From Hippopus hippopus (lineage: Eukaryota > Mollusca > Bivalvia > Cardiida > Cardiidae), in contig OX328111.1 of the NCBI GenBank assembly GCA_946811185.2, forward strand, positions 44,380,388-44,444,387: 64,000 bases of DNA, written 5' to 3'. The number at the start of each line of letters is the position of its first letter. Position 1 is the stretch's first letter. A model generated the notes under the pieces. The model ran no database searches. It saw nothing but the letters and a program-made list of their open reading frames with translations, and was not told the origin of the DNA. The position numbers and the translations under genes are program-made. Positions 8,628 through 17,091 of this stretch are shown here, piece by piece.

Positions 8628-9470
8628 TCAGTATGTTTTTTTCTTTTTCTTTGAGATGTCAGATTCACATTTGGTTTTACGTTTTCTTTTCCTATCGTTG
8701 TTTTTTAATTCCACATCTGGACAGATTTTGTCCTCATGTTTTGTTGATTTGTAAAAGAAATAGTTCTTTGTTACTCGTTTTTTCTTCTTTTCGATGTTTT
8801 GCTGTTTTTCCTTTCCGTACGAACAACCCGGTTCTGCAGAAAATTCGTTGTTTTTTAGATCCAAAGTTTGTTGATTTCTTAGATTTTTTCGTAATGTCTC
8901 TAAATCATCTGCTATTTTGCAGATTTCTGAATCGCTGTTAGCCGCTGTGTCGCTCTGCATGTCTACGGTCTGAGTTTCAACCGATGAGGATGTAGCTTGT
9001 GGTGAACTTTTTTTCCATGTATTTTCACTGCAGAATGAATTTAGTGTCCCGACGAATTTCATATCTTTGAAACCACCAACGTTGTAAAATGATGGTGAAA
9101 TCTCAATGTCGTGACTGTGTGGATTCACGTAGACAAAAACAATTGTTCCTAGCTGATTTTCTTTTTCTGGACATTCTTTGGCCCAATGTCCTGCTTCGTT
9201 GCATGTGAAACAAATATTTGTTCTCACACCATTCGCACCATATCGTTTGTCAATCATCGCTTGATCCAAAACTCTGTAGCTGGTAGTACGGTAAACATCT
9301 TTTTCTTCTAAATGTTGCTGGGATAAAAATGATCCCACATAGTTTCCGATATGTTTAACATTATACTTTGATGGTATATTGCTGATCTCATAATCGTGGG
9401 TGTATGGATTAACATACAGATACACCCTCTTTCTAAGTGGTGATGTATTTTGCAGCTTTAACTCACTCAT
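8628..9470 (-). CDS. 280-aa zinc-knuckle protein
   Basis: Contains two copies of a YVNPY(T)HDYEIS-type block (about residues 18-30 and 112-124). Between them is a CCHC zinc knuckle CFTCNEAGHWAKEC (C87, C90, H95, C100), a nucleic-acid-binding motif best known from retroviral nucleocapsids. The C-terminal third is Lys-rich and ends in KKKKKTY. A second knuckle near residue 236 is complete in the element 2 homologue (31625-32467) but here both first Cys are Tyr (YFFYKSTKHEDKIC). The gene shares a 156-bp divergent promoter with the polymerase, with a minus-strand TATA at 9537-9544. Probably a DNA/RNA-binding accessory of replication; family not recognised. Confidence 0.8.
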   Translation of the reverse strand: MSELKLQNTSPLRKRVYLYVNPYTHDYEISNIPSKYNVKHIGNYVGSFLSQQHLEEKDVYRTTSYRVLDQAMIDKRYGANGVRTNICFTCNEAGHWAKECPEKENQLGTIVFVYVNPHSHDIEISPSFYNVGGFKDMKFVGTLNSFCSENTWKKSSPQATSSSVETQTVDMQSDTAANSDSEICKIADDLETLRKNLRNQQTLDLKNNEFSAEPGCSYGKEKQQNIEKKKKRVTKNYFFYKSTKHEDKICPDVELKNNDRKRKRKTKCESDISKKKKKTY

Positions 9471-9626
9471 ATTTTTTATCAGCTGTACTGACTGAGATCG
9501 AGTAGGAGAATGAATAGATTTTCACAACTAACGGCTTATTTATACACTGTTACAACGGAGAGGCTATATAAATTGCTAGTTTTTTCTCACTTCTGCATTA
9601 TTGTCTTTTCACTCAGAGCTAAAACG
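9471..9626. promoter_or_regulatory. Divergent promoter, 280-aa gene / DNA polymerase
   Basis: Carries TATAAATA on the minus strand (9537-9544) and TATATAAA on the plus strand (9565-9572), each about 55-75 nt from the respective start codon, with Inr-like TCACT stretches. No CRE or AP-1 site is visible, unlike the arm-gene promoters. The homologous region in element 2 is 32468-32625. Confidence 0.7.
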
Positions 9627-12600
9627 ATGGGTAAAAGAAAAAGAATAATAACCTATTCAGACAGCGAAAGTGACGATGAGGTGTTTCCACCAACAAAAAA
9701 GAAAAAAACTAGACCTTTGAAAGAAGAAAGTGACGATGAGGTGTTTCCACCAATAAAAAAGAAAAAAACTAAACCGTTGAAAGAAGAAAGTGACGATGAG
9801 GTGTTTCCACCAACAAAAAAGAAAAAAACTAAACCGTTGAAAGAAGAAAATGATAGCGACGATGAAAGTACCAACTCTAACTTAGACATGAAAAGTCTAT
9901 ATGATTTAACAGAAAAGGGTAATAAGAAGTCAAGAAAATTTAAAACAGAATCACATGTGCTGATGCTGAGTTTTAAGAAATTTGAAGAATTAACACCTCA
10001 GAGACTCCTTGGATTATTTGACGATGTTACCCGTGAAATCATTCGAAAGTTAAATGCTAACCCTACGGACATGATTAGAATTACCATCAATCATCCTTCG
10101 TTGGAAATAGGAATCCATATTCCTTTTTTAGCTGCAGACCAGTTACAAGGTGAAACTATGCTGAATGAAATTGAACGAGTTTTACAATCGAATACAGATT
10201 TCGTCTTGAACGATGGATTCATGACATTTGACATCACACATACAATACCACCAAGTGGTAGCGGAAAACCAAAATATAGATCGTCAGAATTAGATTCAAA
10301 GTTTTTTGCCCAGAAGAAGCAATCTATTATTCAAATTGACAATCATGACCAACTATGTTTTGCAAGAGCTGTTGTTGTGGGAATTTGCTACAGTGAACGT
10401 GAAAACACCGAAGTATGGAATAGAAAATGGGATCGTATTCGTCGTTCAAACCGCCCTCTTCAAAAGACTGAAGCTGAGAAATTGTTACATGAAGCTGGAG
10501 TTTCACCAACACAACCTATAGGAATTGACGAATACAAAAAAATTCAAGCATTCTTGTATGAAAAAGGCTATGTCATTAAAGTTCATCAACAGCATTCAAA
10601 AGTGGAAAAAATATTTAAACATCCAGAAGTGAAAACCAATAGTAAGATCATACATTTGTACTTTCATCAAAACCATTATGACTACATTAAATCTATCAAA
10701 GGTTTTCTTAGTTGTGCATATTATTGTGAGTTCTGTGATGTGGGTTACCCTCACCGGGAAAGTCATGTTTGTTCAAATATCTGTAAAGGTTGTTATCGCA
10801 AAGGAAAATGTCCATCAGAATCAAAAGAATATGTTTGCAGTGATTGCAGTAGACGTTTTTTTAGTGCTGAATGCTTTGAAAATCACAGAAATGTTCAAGG
10901 TAAAGAAAAGAAATCCGTTTGTGAATTAGTGAAACTCTGTTCGAAATGCGGTGCACAATATCACATCAGAAAGAAAAATCATGTTTGCAATGGAAAGAAA
11001 AGATGTCATATCTGTAAGAGAATTGTTAACTTTTCTCACCAATGCTATATTCAACCTTACCAAAGTAAGTTGAACCATGACAGCGATGACAAGACGAGTT
11101 CTTCTGTAGTCAAAAAACCACAGTTTATTTTCTTTGATTTTGAATGCAAACAAGACACAGGTGTACACATCCCAAATTATTGTATCGCACACAGAGCGTG
11201 TGATGAATGTATCGATAAATCACTTGATTTTCATTGTTCTACATGCAGTGAATTTGAAGAGGGTAGGGAAGTTATTTTTCAAGGTGAAAAAACTTTGAGT
11301 CAATTTTGCAACTGGCTCTTTTCAAAACATCATAAAGGGGTTACGGCTATTGCCCATAATTTCAAAGGCTATGACGGGCAGTTCATTCTTGACCATATTG
11401 TAAAGGTTGGGTTAAAACTTCCAAAATTGATCATGAATGGAAACAATATTATGAAGTTAGAACTGAACGGTGTACGTCTGATCGATTCTTTCAATTTCAT
11501 GAGTTTTGGTTTGGCAAAATTTCCATCCACCTTTGGTCTTCAAGAAATGAAAAAAGGTTACTTTCCTCACTGGGCGAATACCGATGAATTTTGGAGTTAC
11601 ATCGGACCCTACTTGGATATGTCTTATTACAAGCCCGACTCAATGTCTGAAGAGGCTAGGTCGAAATTTATAGTTTGGTATAATGACAAAGTTCGAAATG
11701 GTGAGGAATTCAATTTTCAGAAGGAGATGGAAATGTACTGTAGGTCAGACGTTGATATCCTCAGACGAGGGTGTGCTGAATTCAGAAAGCTGTTTATCGA
11801 ACAGGGTGGTATTTGTCCATTTTTAGAGGCGATTACCATCGCAGATGCCTGTAACAAGGTGTGGCGAAGCAAATATTTACCAGAAAATCAAATAGCTATC
11901 ATTTCAAGTAAAGACTCATCCAGACGTCGCTTTTCTATGAAAGCGATACGATGGGTTCAAAGCATTGCTCAGGAAAAAGGTATTAATATTCAGCATGCAA
12001 AAAATGGTGGTGAAGCTCAAATCGGGAAATATAGTGTAGATGGTTTTCACCATCAATCAAACACTGTTTATGAATTTCTTGGGGATTTGTATCATGGTTG
12101 TCCTGTATGCTATACAGATCGGAAACAGATCAATCCTATTAATGGAAAACCCATGTCTGAATTGTACGAACGTACTTTTGAACGTATAGCAGATATCGAA
12201 GACATGGGATATAATGTAGTGTACATTTGGGAACACGAATTTGATGCTAAGATGAAGGATAAAGAGTACAAAAAACACATTGAAAAGTTATATCCACATT
12301 GGGACCCTATCGATCCGAGGGATGGTTTGTCCGGGGGAAGATGTAATGCAATAAAAATTGGATATGATGTTGATGAAAAAACCAAAAAGGAAATCAAGTA
12401 CATCGATATCTGTTCTCTATACCCTTATGTTTGTAAACACAAATCCTACCCTGTAGGTCAGCCAAAAATTTTGTCTGCTGAGAATATTGATATGAACAAT
12501 ATTCGTCAATATGAGGGATTAATCAAGTGTAAAGTTTTACCTCCAACTGATTTGTTTCACCCCGTTCTCCCAGTTCACTGTAACAACAAAATGATGTTTC

Positions 12601-13676
12601 CACTCTGTATGAAATGTGCAGAAGAAAGCTCAAACATTTGTAGACATGGTAAAGAAGAGAGGGCTTTGGTCGGAACTTGGGTTACTTTTGAATTATTCAA
12701 GGCTCTTGACTGCGGTTATCGATTATTGCAAGTGTATGAAATTTGGCATTTCAATTCTGTGTCAGATCAGTTCTTTAAACATTATGTGGACAATTTCTTG
12801 AAAATTAAGCAAGAAGCCAGTGGTTATCCAGATAGCTGTCAATCAGACTCAGAAAAAGTTCAGTTCGTTTGTGAATATGAGAAGGCGGAAGGTGTTCGTC
12901 TTGATCCAAGTTGTATTCAAAGAAATCCTGGGAGAAGATCATTTGCTAAGATTATGTTGAACTGTCTTTGGGGAAAATTAGCTCAGCGTGAAAAAATGAC
13001 CCAGACGGAATACATCAGTGATCCGTCTAAATATTTTGAATTAGTCACCAATCCCAATTTCATTGTAAAGCATGTAGAAATCTTTGATGAGAACTGTTCA
13101 TTCATCTTGGTTAACTATGAATCAAAGTTGGAACATATTGACACCCACGCTACAGCCAATGTGGTAGTAGGTTCTTACGTAACAGCTTATGCAAGGTTGG
13201 AATTGTACAGCGTTCTTGAAAAGTTAAAAGATAGAGTTCTGTATTTCGATACAGATAGTTGTATGTACATTCACAACCCTGAATTATGGAATCCCCCTAT
13301 TATTAACAGTCGGTTAGGAAAATGGACTGATGAAGAGCCTACTTGTAAAATTACTCAATTCAGAGGACTTGGACCTAAGAATTATGCTTACAAAATGAAA
13401 ACAAAAGATGGAAAAGAGATAAGCAAATGTAAAGTAAAGGGGATTACTCTGGATTACAATACAAAACAGGTGGTAAATTTCGATACATATTCGAAATGTG
13501 CTTTGGATCGCACAGTAGAAATCAAAATTCAGTATGATTGTAAAATTAAAAGACACAGAGATAGAACGGTTACCAGTGAACCACAAACAAAAACGTTTCG
13601 TTCTGTATACACCAAGAGAGTCATTGTAAATGGTACTGATACTGTACCCTATGGTTATAAAAGTTTGAGAAAATAA
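9627..13676 (+). CDS. polB: Protein-primed family B DNA polymerase
   Basis: Replicative polymerase of Polinton type, expected to start synthesis from a terminal protein at the element ends. The start at 9627 (MGKRKRI) follows the TATA box and is shared with element 2; the frame is open 39 codons further upstream. Numbering from 9627: residues about 13-75, three 20-aa repeats of acidic EVFPPTKKKK blocks; about 364-460, Cys/His-rich; exonuclease motifs FFDFEC (D504, E506), HNFKGYD (N578, D583) and YCRSDVD (D708). A restriction-like insert (GKYSVDGF, EFLGDLYHGC) lies at about 790-830. Polymerase motifs are DICSLYP (D927), a Lys with NCLWGK (K1108) and DTDS (D1208, D1210), followed by GPKNYAY. 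All catalytic acids are present and no stop interrupts it, so it could be active. Confidence 0.95.
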   Translation: MGKRKRIITYSDSESDDEVFPPTKKKKTRPLKEESDDEVFPPIKKKKTKPLKEESDDEVFPPTKKKKTKPLKEENDSDDESTNSNLDMKSLYDLTEKGNKKSRKFKTESHVLMLSFKKFEELTPQRLLGLFDDVTREIIRKLNANPTDMIRITINHPSLEIGIHIPFLAADQLQGETMLNEIERVLQSNTDFVLNDGFMTFDITHTIPPSGSGKPKYRSSELDSKFFAQKKQSIIQIDNHDQLCFARAVVVGICYSERENTEVWNRKWDRIRRSNRPLQKTEAEKLLHEAGVSPTQPIGIDEYKKIQAFLYEKGYVIKVHQQHSKVEKIFKHPEVKTNSKIIHLYFHQNHYDYIKSIKGFLSCAYYCEFCDVGYPHRESHVCSNICKGCYRKGKCPSESKEYVCSDCSRRFFSAECFENHRNVQGKEKKSVCELVKLCSKCGAQYHIRKKNHVCNGKKRCHICKRIVNFSHQCYIQPYQSKLNHDSDDKTSSSVVKKPQFIFFDFECKQDTGVHIPNYCIAHRACDECIDKSLDFHCSTCSEFEEGREVIFQGEKTLSQFCNWLFSKHHKGVTAIAHNFKGYDGQFILDHIVKVGLKLPKLIMNGNNIMKLELNGVRLIDSFNFMSFGLAKFPSTFGLQEMKKGYFPHWANTDEFWSYIGPYLDMSYYKPDSMSEEARSKFIVWYNDKVRNGEEFNFQKEMEMYCRSDVDILRRGCAEFRKLFIEQGGICPFLEAITIADACNKVWRSKYLPENQIAIISSKDSSRRRFSMKAIRWVQSIAQEKGINIQHAKNGGEAQIGKYSVDGFHHQSNTVYEFLGDLYHGCPVCYTDRKQINPINGKPMSELYERTFERIADIEDMGYNVVYIWEHEFDAKMKDKEYKKHIEKLYPHWDPIDPRDGLSGGRCNAIKIGYDVDEKTKKEIKYIDICSLYPYVCKHKSYPVGQPKILSAENIDMNNIRQYEGLIKCKVLPPTDLFHPVLPVHCNNKMMFPLCMKCAEESSNICRHGKEERALVGTWVTFELFKALDCGYRLLQVYEIWHFNSVSDQFFKHYVDNFLKIKQEASGYPDSCQSDSEKVQFVCEYEKAEGVRLDPSCIQRNPGRRSFAKIMLNCLWGKLAQREKMTQTEYISDPSKYFELVTNPNFIVKHVEIFDENCSFILVNYESKLEHIDTHATANVVVGSYVTAYARLELYSVLEKLKDRVLYFDTDSCMYIHNPELWNPPIINSRLGKWTDEEPTCKITQFRGLGPKNYAYKMKTKDGKEISKCKVKGITLDYNTKQVVNFDTYSKCALDRTVEIKIQYDCKIKRHRDRTVTSEPQTKTFRSVYTKRVIVNGTDTVPYGYKSLRK
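9665..9850 (+). repeat. 60-bp tandem repeat in polB (three copies)
   Basis: Three in-frame copies of a 60-bp unit starting GAAAGTGACGATGAGGTG. Each encodes an acidic SDDEVFPP stretch followed by KKKKT, so copy number changes would alter charge and nuclear-signal dosage without breaking the frame. Element 2 keeps only the first 18 codons or so of this gene. Confidence 0.9.
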
Positions 13677-13756
13677 TTTCATATCACATTGTTGTGTACC
13701 AATCACTCAAAGTAAGTCGGGAAAAAATATTAGCAGCTGATCAAAAAATAACAATC

Positions 13757-14413
13757 ATGTTGCCGTTACCAATAGAACTACGTGAAAACATTTATGGAGA
13801 ATTTGTTCGACAGCATACGCTTGATGAACAAACACAGCTTAACATTAAATTTTTCTGTGTGAAAATTTGGATCAAAAAAATGTTTAAATGGGTTGCAAAA
13901 GGAGAAAAGTCCTACAAAGTGTATGCTATATTCAACTTTATTGCGATGATGGTGGACGATTCGGGGATGGATCTCGTTCTCAAGACTTATTTAGCAGATA
14001 GCTTTATGAAAGACAATGTTATTAGTAAACTGTTTAGATCCACAAGTCGATGGACATTTTTTATCATAGGAACAACAGAAGAAAGTTTTCTTAACGTTGT
14101 GAAAATGAAATCAGTTCTATTTGACTTTTACTTACGCTACAAAAAAGGATCTGTTCATGATTCCTACGGAGAAACAGTGGAAACCATGTCAGGATATATT
14201 CTATTTGATAGAGATGTTACAGAAGAAGTAGTGAATTCAGCTCTTTCAACAAAAGACGCTTATAGACATGTTGCTCCATTCATAGGACTACAAAATTTCG
14301 ACGATATGGACAGTGAGTATACAATGTTTTTGGGGTATGACCAATTGCATAAAGACATTACGGAATATGAAAACAAATGTGAAACTCGTGGTATTTGCGA
14401 ATTTGCATTATAA
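13757..14413 (+). CDS. Conserved 218-aa protein downstream of polymerase
   Basis: Near-identical by eye to the element 2 product at 44080-44736. The start at 13757 (MLPLPIELRENIYGEF) is chosen because the two copies diverge upstream of it. The N-terminus LPIELRENIYGEF resembles the first helix of an F-box, although the remainder does not complete one to my eye. The middle has hydrophobic helices (IFNFIAMMVDD, WTFFIIGTTEESF) and the end is Cys-containing (CETRGICEFAL). It always lies just after the polymerase on the same strand. I do not recognise a function; a replication accessory or a ubiquitin-ligase adaptor are both guesses. Confidence 0.8.
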   Translation: MLPLPIELRENIYGEFVRQHTLDEQTQLNIKFFCVKIWIKKMFKWVAKGEKSYKVYAIFNFIAMMVDDSGMDLVLKTYLADSFMKDNVISKLFRSTSRWTFFIIGTTEESFLNVVKMKSVLFDFYLRYKKGSVHDSYGETVETMSGYILFDRDVTEEVVNSALSTKDAYRHVAPFIGLQNFDDMDSEYTMFLGYDQLHKDITEYENKCETRGICEFAL

Positions 14414-14860
14414 AAAAATTGTTATATACTGTTTTGCGAATAATTCATTGTAAATAAATCATTGCGAAAAATAATTCAGTGTGTTTTTTCATCGTGATTA
14501 ATTCATTGTGAATAATTCATTGTGAAAAAATATTCCAGTGCGATTTTTTCATTGTTAAGAAAATGTTTTTTCATTGTCAAGAAATTTTTTTCATTGTCAA
14601 GAAATTTTTTATGATGCATTGCAAAAAATGTTTCAATGTTTAGTTCTGTTCAGTAAATAAAAGTTCAATAAATAAAAGTTCAAAAAACAATAGACTTCTT
14701 CATTCTGTTTTTTCCCCAAAAGACTTGTTCTGGTTACATTTTTCCCATACAACGTCTCATAACTTTTTTTGCTATATTAGCATGAAACGTAGCATGGAAA
14801 AAATGTATGCGCTTTCTGCCAGGTCCGAGCTCTTTAAAAAATTTCAATCCTCTGTAAACG
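14414..14860 (+). terminator. A/T-rich 3' region with AATAAA; deletion junction
   Basis: Repeated ATTCATTGTGAA-type units are followed by AATAAA at 14656-14661 and again near 14668. In element 2 the two halves of this stretch lie about 8.4 kb apart (35459-35486 and 43873-43900) on either side of the capsid cassette. Here they are joined into one, which marks the cassette deletion. Poly(A)-type 3' end for the polymerase and 218-aa genes. Confidence 0.8.
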
Positions 14861-14958
14861 TATAAAGCCCTCGTTATTTTTCACACATTCACCATTTCTT
14901 TGACTCTCAGCTAACGATCACTTCGAAAGCAGTGTCAATATTCGGAAGCAATATCAAT
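14820..14958 (+). promoter_or_regulatory. Promoter of the 88-aa gene (class II)
   Basis: GAGCTCTTTAAAAAATTTCAATCC, split over its end, precedes CTGTAAACG and a TATA box CGTATAAAGC at about 14860-14869; the ATG is about 90 nt further on. No CRE. The same arrangement is found at 35181-35330 and, inverted, at 6480-6600. Confidence 0.65.
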
Positions 14959-15225
14959 ATGGAAGAGGTAAATCATCAACTACGTGAGGCTCTCCAAGAG
15001 TATCTAAATGCCGGACAGCAGTTATTGCAACTAACCACTCATCTCGTAGGAGAGGAGGAACAAAACCAACTGCGACGTATAACACAACCATACAAAGATC
15101 TCGGCGAAAGATTAGTTCAGCTATTATTAAAGACAACACCGGATATCATCTTGGTTGATATCGAATTTGGGAGGAAGATTACAGCATGCCCCATTTGCCA
15201 AGCGAATTTCGGGTGTTGCCATTAG
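14959..15225 (+). CDS. 88-aa arm protein with CPICQANFGCCH end
   Basis: Homologue of the 101-aa protein at 34875-35180; this copy lacks a 13-residue stretch before the Cys motif. The start at 14959 (MEEVNHQLREAL) matches the homologue; a GTG further upstream is not conserved. Helical throughout (LREALQEYLNAGQQLLQLTTHLV), with an ILVDIEFG strand and a C-terminal Cys cluster CPICQANFGCCH that parallels CPACGKVGGCA of the 119-aa gene. Together they look like one family of short Cys-terminal early proteins. A histone-like stem-loop lies 36 nt after the stop. Function unknown. Confidence 0.75.
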   Translation: MEEVNHQLREALQEYLNAGQQLLQLTTHLVGEEEQNQLRRITQPYKDLGERLVQLLLKTTPDIILVDIEFGRKITACPICQANFGCCH

Positions 15226-15260
15226 AACTGGAAAAAAAACACAGCCTCCAAAAACAAAAC

Positions 15261-15276
15261 AGCCCTTTTCAGGGCT
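15261..15276 (+). terminator. Histone-like 3' stem-loop of the 88-aa gene
   Basis: AGCCCTTTTCAGGGCT, preceded by AAAAC and followed by ACCCA, which is the canonical histone 3' flank. CACGAAAGTTC lies about 14 nt downstream. Confidence 0.78.
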
Positions 15277-15379
15277 ACCCATCTACCACGAAAGTTCTAT
15301 CTTTCTTCAAATTGTCAAAAAACTCAAAATTGTCAAAAAACTCAAAAGATTCACAATCAAAAAAAGTCATAGGTTAGTT

Positions 15380-15660
15380 AAACTCTAGTTTTTTCTAACC
15401 CGAACAAGAAAATGTAACAAACCCACGGATTGGTCAACAATAAAATCCCCGAACAAGAAAATGTAACAAACCCACGGGTTGGTCAACAATAAAACATTTA
15501 GTATTAGAAATAAAACGCTGAATCTGATTGGATAACATTAATTTGGAGCCAAAACAGCATGAAACGCTGACGCGGGAAAAACATAGAAGAAAATGACGTC
15601 ATGGGTCAACTAGTTCAATCCGTCTGAAAAGCTATAAATCTCGGCGATTTATTTTCCATA
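15380..15660 (+). promoter_or_regulatory. CRE/TATA promoter of the 104-aa gene
   Basis: Two repeats of TTGGTCAACAATAAAA(C/T), an ATTGG box near 15528-15533, CRE TGACGTCA at 15594-15601 and TATAAAT at 15633-15639, about 40 nt before the ATG. Confidence 0.75.
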
Positions 15661-15677
15661 CATTTCATTTTTTCACA

Positions 15678-15992
15678 ATGGCTTCAAGACAATCACCACT
15701 CGTCACTTGGATGGATACTGAGCGAAAGTTAATAAGAGCAAGGAGACAAATCGTCTTACTTAAACAACGCCTAGCTGGAGTGAGAAGACGATACGAGAGG
15801 GCTGAGCTTGCTAATAACAGGGTGTTCTGTTATAACCTTCGGATGAAGGAACTCATTATTGAGGGCATGCTTGAGATGTATTTTCAGTATGTTATTTTAA
15901 AAACTGAGCAGGTGACCCGTCTTTTCCGTGCGCAAATCGCCACTGAAAGGAGTGAGTCAGACAGCGAATCGACTGATGCTGATACTGAATAA
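15678..15992 (+). CDS. 104-aa basic coiled-coil arm protein
   Basis: Highly basic N-terminal helix (RKLIRARRQIVLLKQRLAG, RRRYERAE) running into a longer amphipathic region, then a strongly acidic Ser/Asp/Glu tail (SESDSESTDADTE). The basic-zipper-like arrangement could bind DNA and dimerise, but I cannot align it to a named family. The intact homologue is at 34178-34489 in element 2. A CRE/TATA block precedes it and a histone-like stem-loop starts 31 nt after the stop. The left arm of element 1 lacks this gene. Confidence 0.78.
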   Translation: MASRQSPLVTWMDTERKLIRARRQIVLLKQRLAGVRRRYERAELANNRVFCYNLRMKELIIEGMLEMYFQYVILKTEQVTRLFRAQIATERSESDSESTDADTE

Positions 15993-16023
15993 ACATTTTC
16001 ATAAAATCAGCTCTTCTCAAAAC

Positions 16024-16039
16024 AGCCCTTTTCAGGGCT
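16024..16039 (+). terminator. Histone-like 3' stem-loop of the 104-aa gene
   Basis: AGCCCTTTTCAGGGCT followed by AACCATCTACCACGAAAG. Perfect 6-bp stem, TTTC loop. The element 2 counterpart is at 34131-34146. Confidence 0.78.
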
Positions 16040-16149
16040 AACCATCTACCACGAAAGTTCTATCTTTCTTCAAATTGTCATTTCTTCAAATTGTCAAACT
16101 TCTTTCTTTTAGAAGAGTTACACTCCAGAGAGTTACACTCCAAAGAGTA

Positions 16150-16490
16150 AGAATCATTCATAGATGCAGAAAAAAGACTAAGTCCAACTCAATGTCCAGA
16201 CATTTAGAAAAGAAAATTCATTCATAGAATAAAAAAAGCTAAGTCCAATCCACTGCTCAGTCTTTTAGAGAAAAAATCATTCATAGATGTAAAAAAAGAC
16301 TAAGTCCAAATCAATGGTCAGACATTTAGAAAGAAAAAATCATACATAGGGTAAAAAAAGTCTAAGTTCAACTCAGTGCTCAGACATTTAGAAATCATTT
16401 ATAGTGCAAAAAAATCTAAGTTCAACTCAGCGATATAGGGACAAATTCCATTTAGAGAGAAAAAAATCATTCATAGGATGAAAAACTAAA
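16150..16490. repeat. Arm minisatellite, internal block
   Basis: About five units of the AAGTCCAACTCA / ATTTAGAAAG / ATCATTCATAG minisatellite, inserted between the 104-aa and 46-aa genes. The array copy here is more diverged than the terminal one at 17985-18620. Confidence 0.8.
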
Positions 16491-16583
16491 AAGTGATCCA
16501 TTACACATATAAAACACTAAACTCTTGATTATTTTTTCTCATTCACCATTAACTTTTTGTAAAACCTGAGCCAGTATCGTACA

Positions 16584-16724
16584 ATGTTTGGATTAACATT
16601 TTTTCTCTTATTGCTCTTCTGGTTAGAAGAAAGAGAACGTTTCAGATATATCAGACATGAAATTGAACATCTGATGCAAATGCTAGATAAAATGGAATCA
16701 ATCAAAAGAAAGAGAGGGGTATAA
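16584..16724 (+). CDS. 46-aa membrane-anchored coiled-coil peptide
   Basis: Starts MFGLTFFLLLLFWLEERERF, a short hydrophobic helix followed directly by charged residues, then a heptad-like IEHLMQMLDKMESIKRKRGV. It has a single predicted membrane segment and a cytoplasmic helix. The element 2 homologue at 33821-33961 has the same length with scattered conservative changes, so the frame is under constraint. A TATA-like CATATAAAAC lies at about 16507-16516 and a degenerate stem-loop at 16750-16765. Function unknown; a small viral membrane protein. Confidence 0.72.
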   Translation: MFGLTFFLLLLFWLEERERFRYIRHEIEHLMQMLDKMESIKRKRGV

Positions 16725-16749
16725 AAAAGTGCATTCTGTACAAAAAAGC

Positions 16750-16765
16750 AACTCTTTTCAGGGCT
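16750..16765 (+). terminator. Degenerate histone-like stem-loop of the 46-aa gene
   Basis: AACTCTTTTCAGGGCT keeps the TTTC loop, but one pair is lost and one is wobble. It is 25 nt after the stop. The element 2 copy (33782-33797) also has one imperfect pair. Confidence 0.5.
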
Positions 16766-16829
16766 AGCTATCTTAAATAATCATCTTTCTTTTCATTTTG
16801 TCAGAAGACTCATAATCAAAAAAAAGTCA

Positions 16830-17070
16830 TAGGTAAGTTAAACTCTAGTTTTTCTAACCCGAACAAGAAAATGTAACAAACCCACGGATTGGTCAACAAT
16901 AAAACATTTAGTATTAGAAATAAAACGCTGATTCTGATTGGATAATATTAATTTGGAGCCAAAACAGCATGAAACGCCGAAGCGGGAAAAACATAGGAGA
17001 AAATGACGTCATGGGTCAACTAGTTCAATCCGTCTGAAAAGCTATAAAACCCAGCGACATTTCCCGCACA
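16830..17070 (+). promoter_or_regulatory. CRE/TATA promoter of the 119-aa gene
   Basis: TTGGTCAACAATAAAAC, an ATTGG box near 16938-16943, CRE TGACGTCA at 17004-17011 and TATAAAA at 17043-17049, 43 nt before the start codon at 17092. Confidence 0.78.
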
Positions 17071-17091
17071 TTGTTCATTTTCATTTTCACG

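Noticed and set aside
8561..8941. Open frames opposite the 280-aa and other real genes (also 31561-31973, 9653-9889, 42466-42984)
   Set aside because: Antisense shadows of Lys-rich coding sequence; no independent conservation.
9510..9626. Upstream extension of the polymerase frame by 39 codons
   Set aside because: The stretch covers the TATA box and likely 5' leader, and the equivalent codons are not conserved in element 2.
16024..16039. Stem-loops as simple bacterial-type terminators
   Set aside because: The loop, flanks and distance to the stop match the histone mRNA signal, there is no T-run after the stem, and the context is eukaryotic. A virus-specific termination hairpin remains possible.
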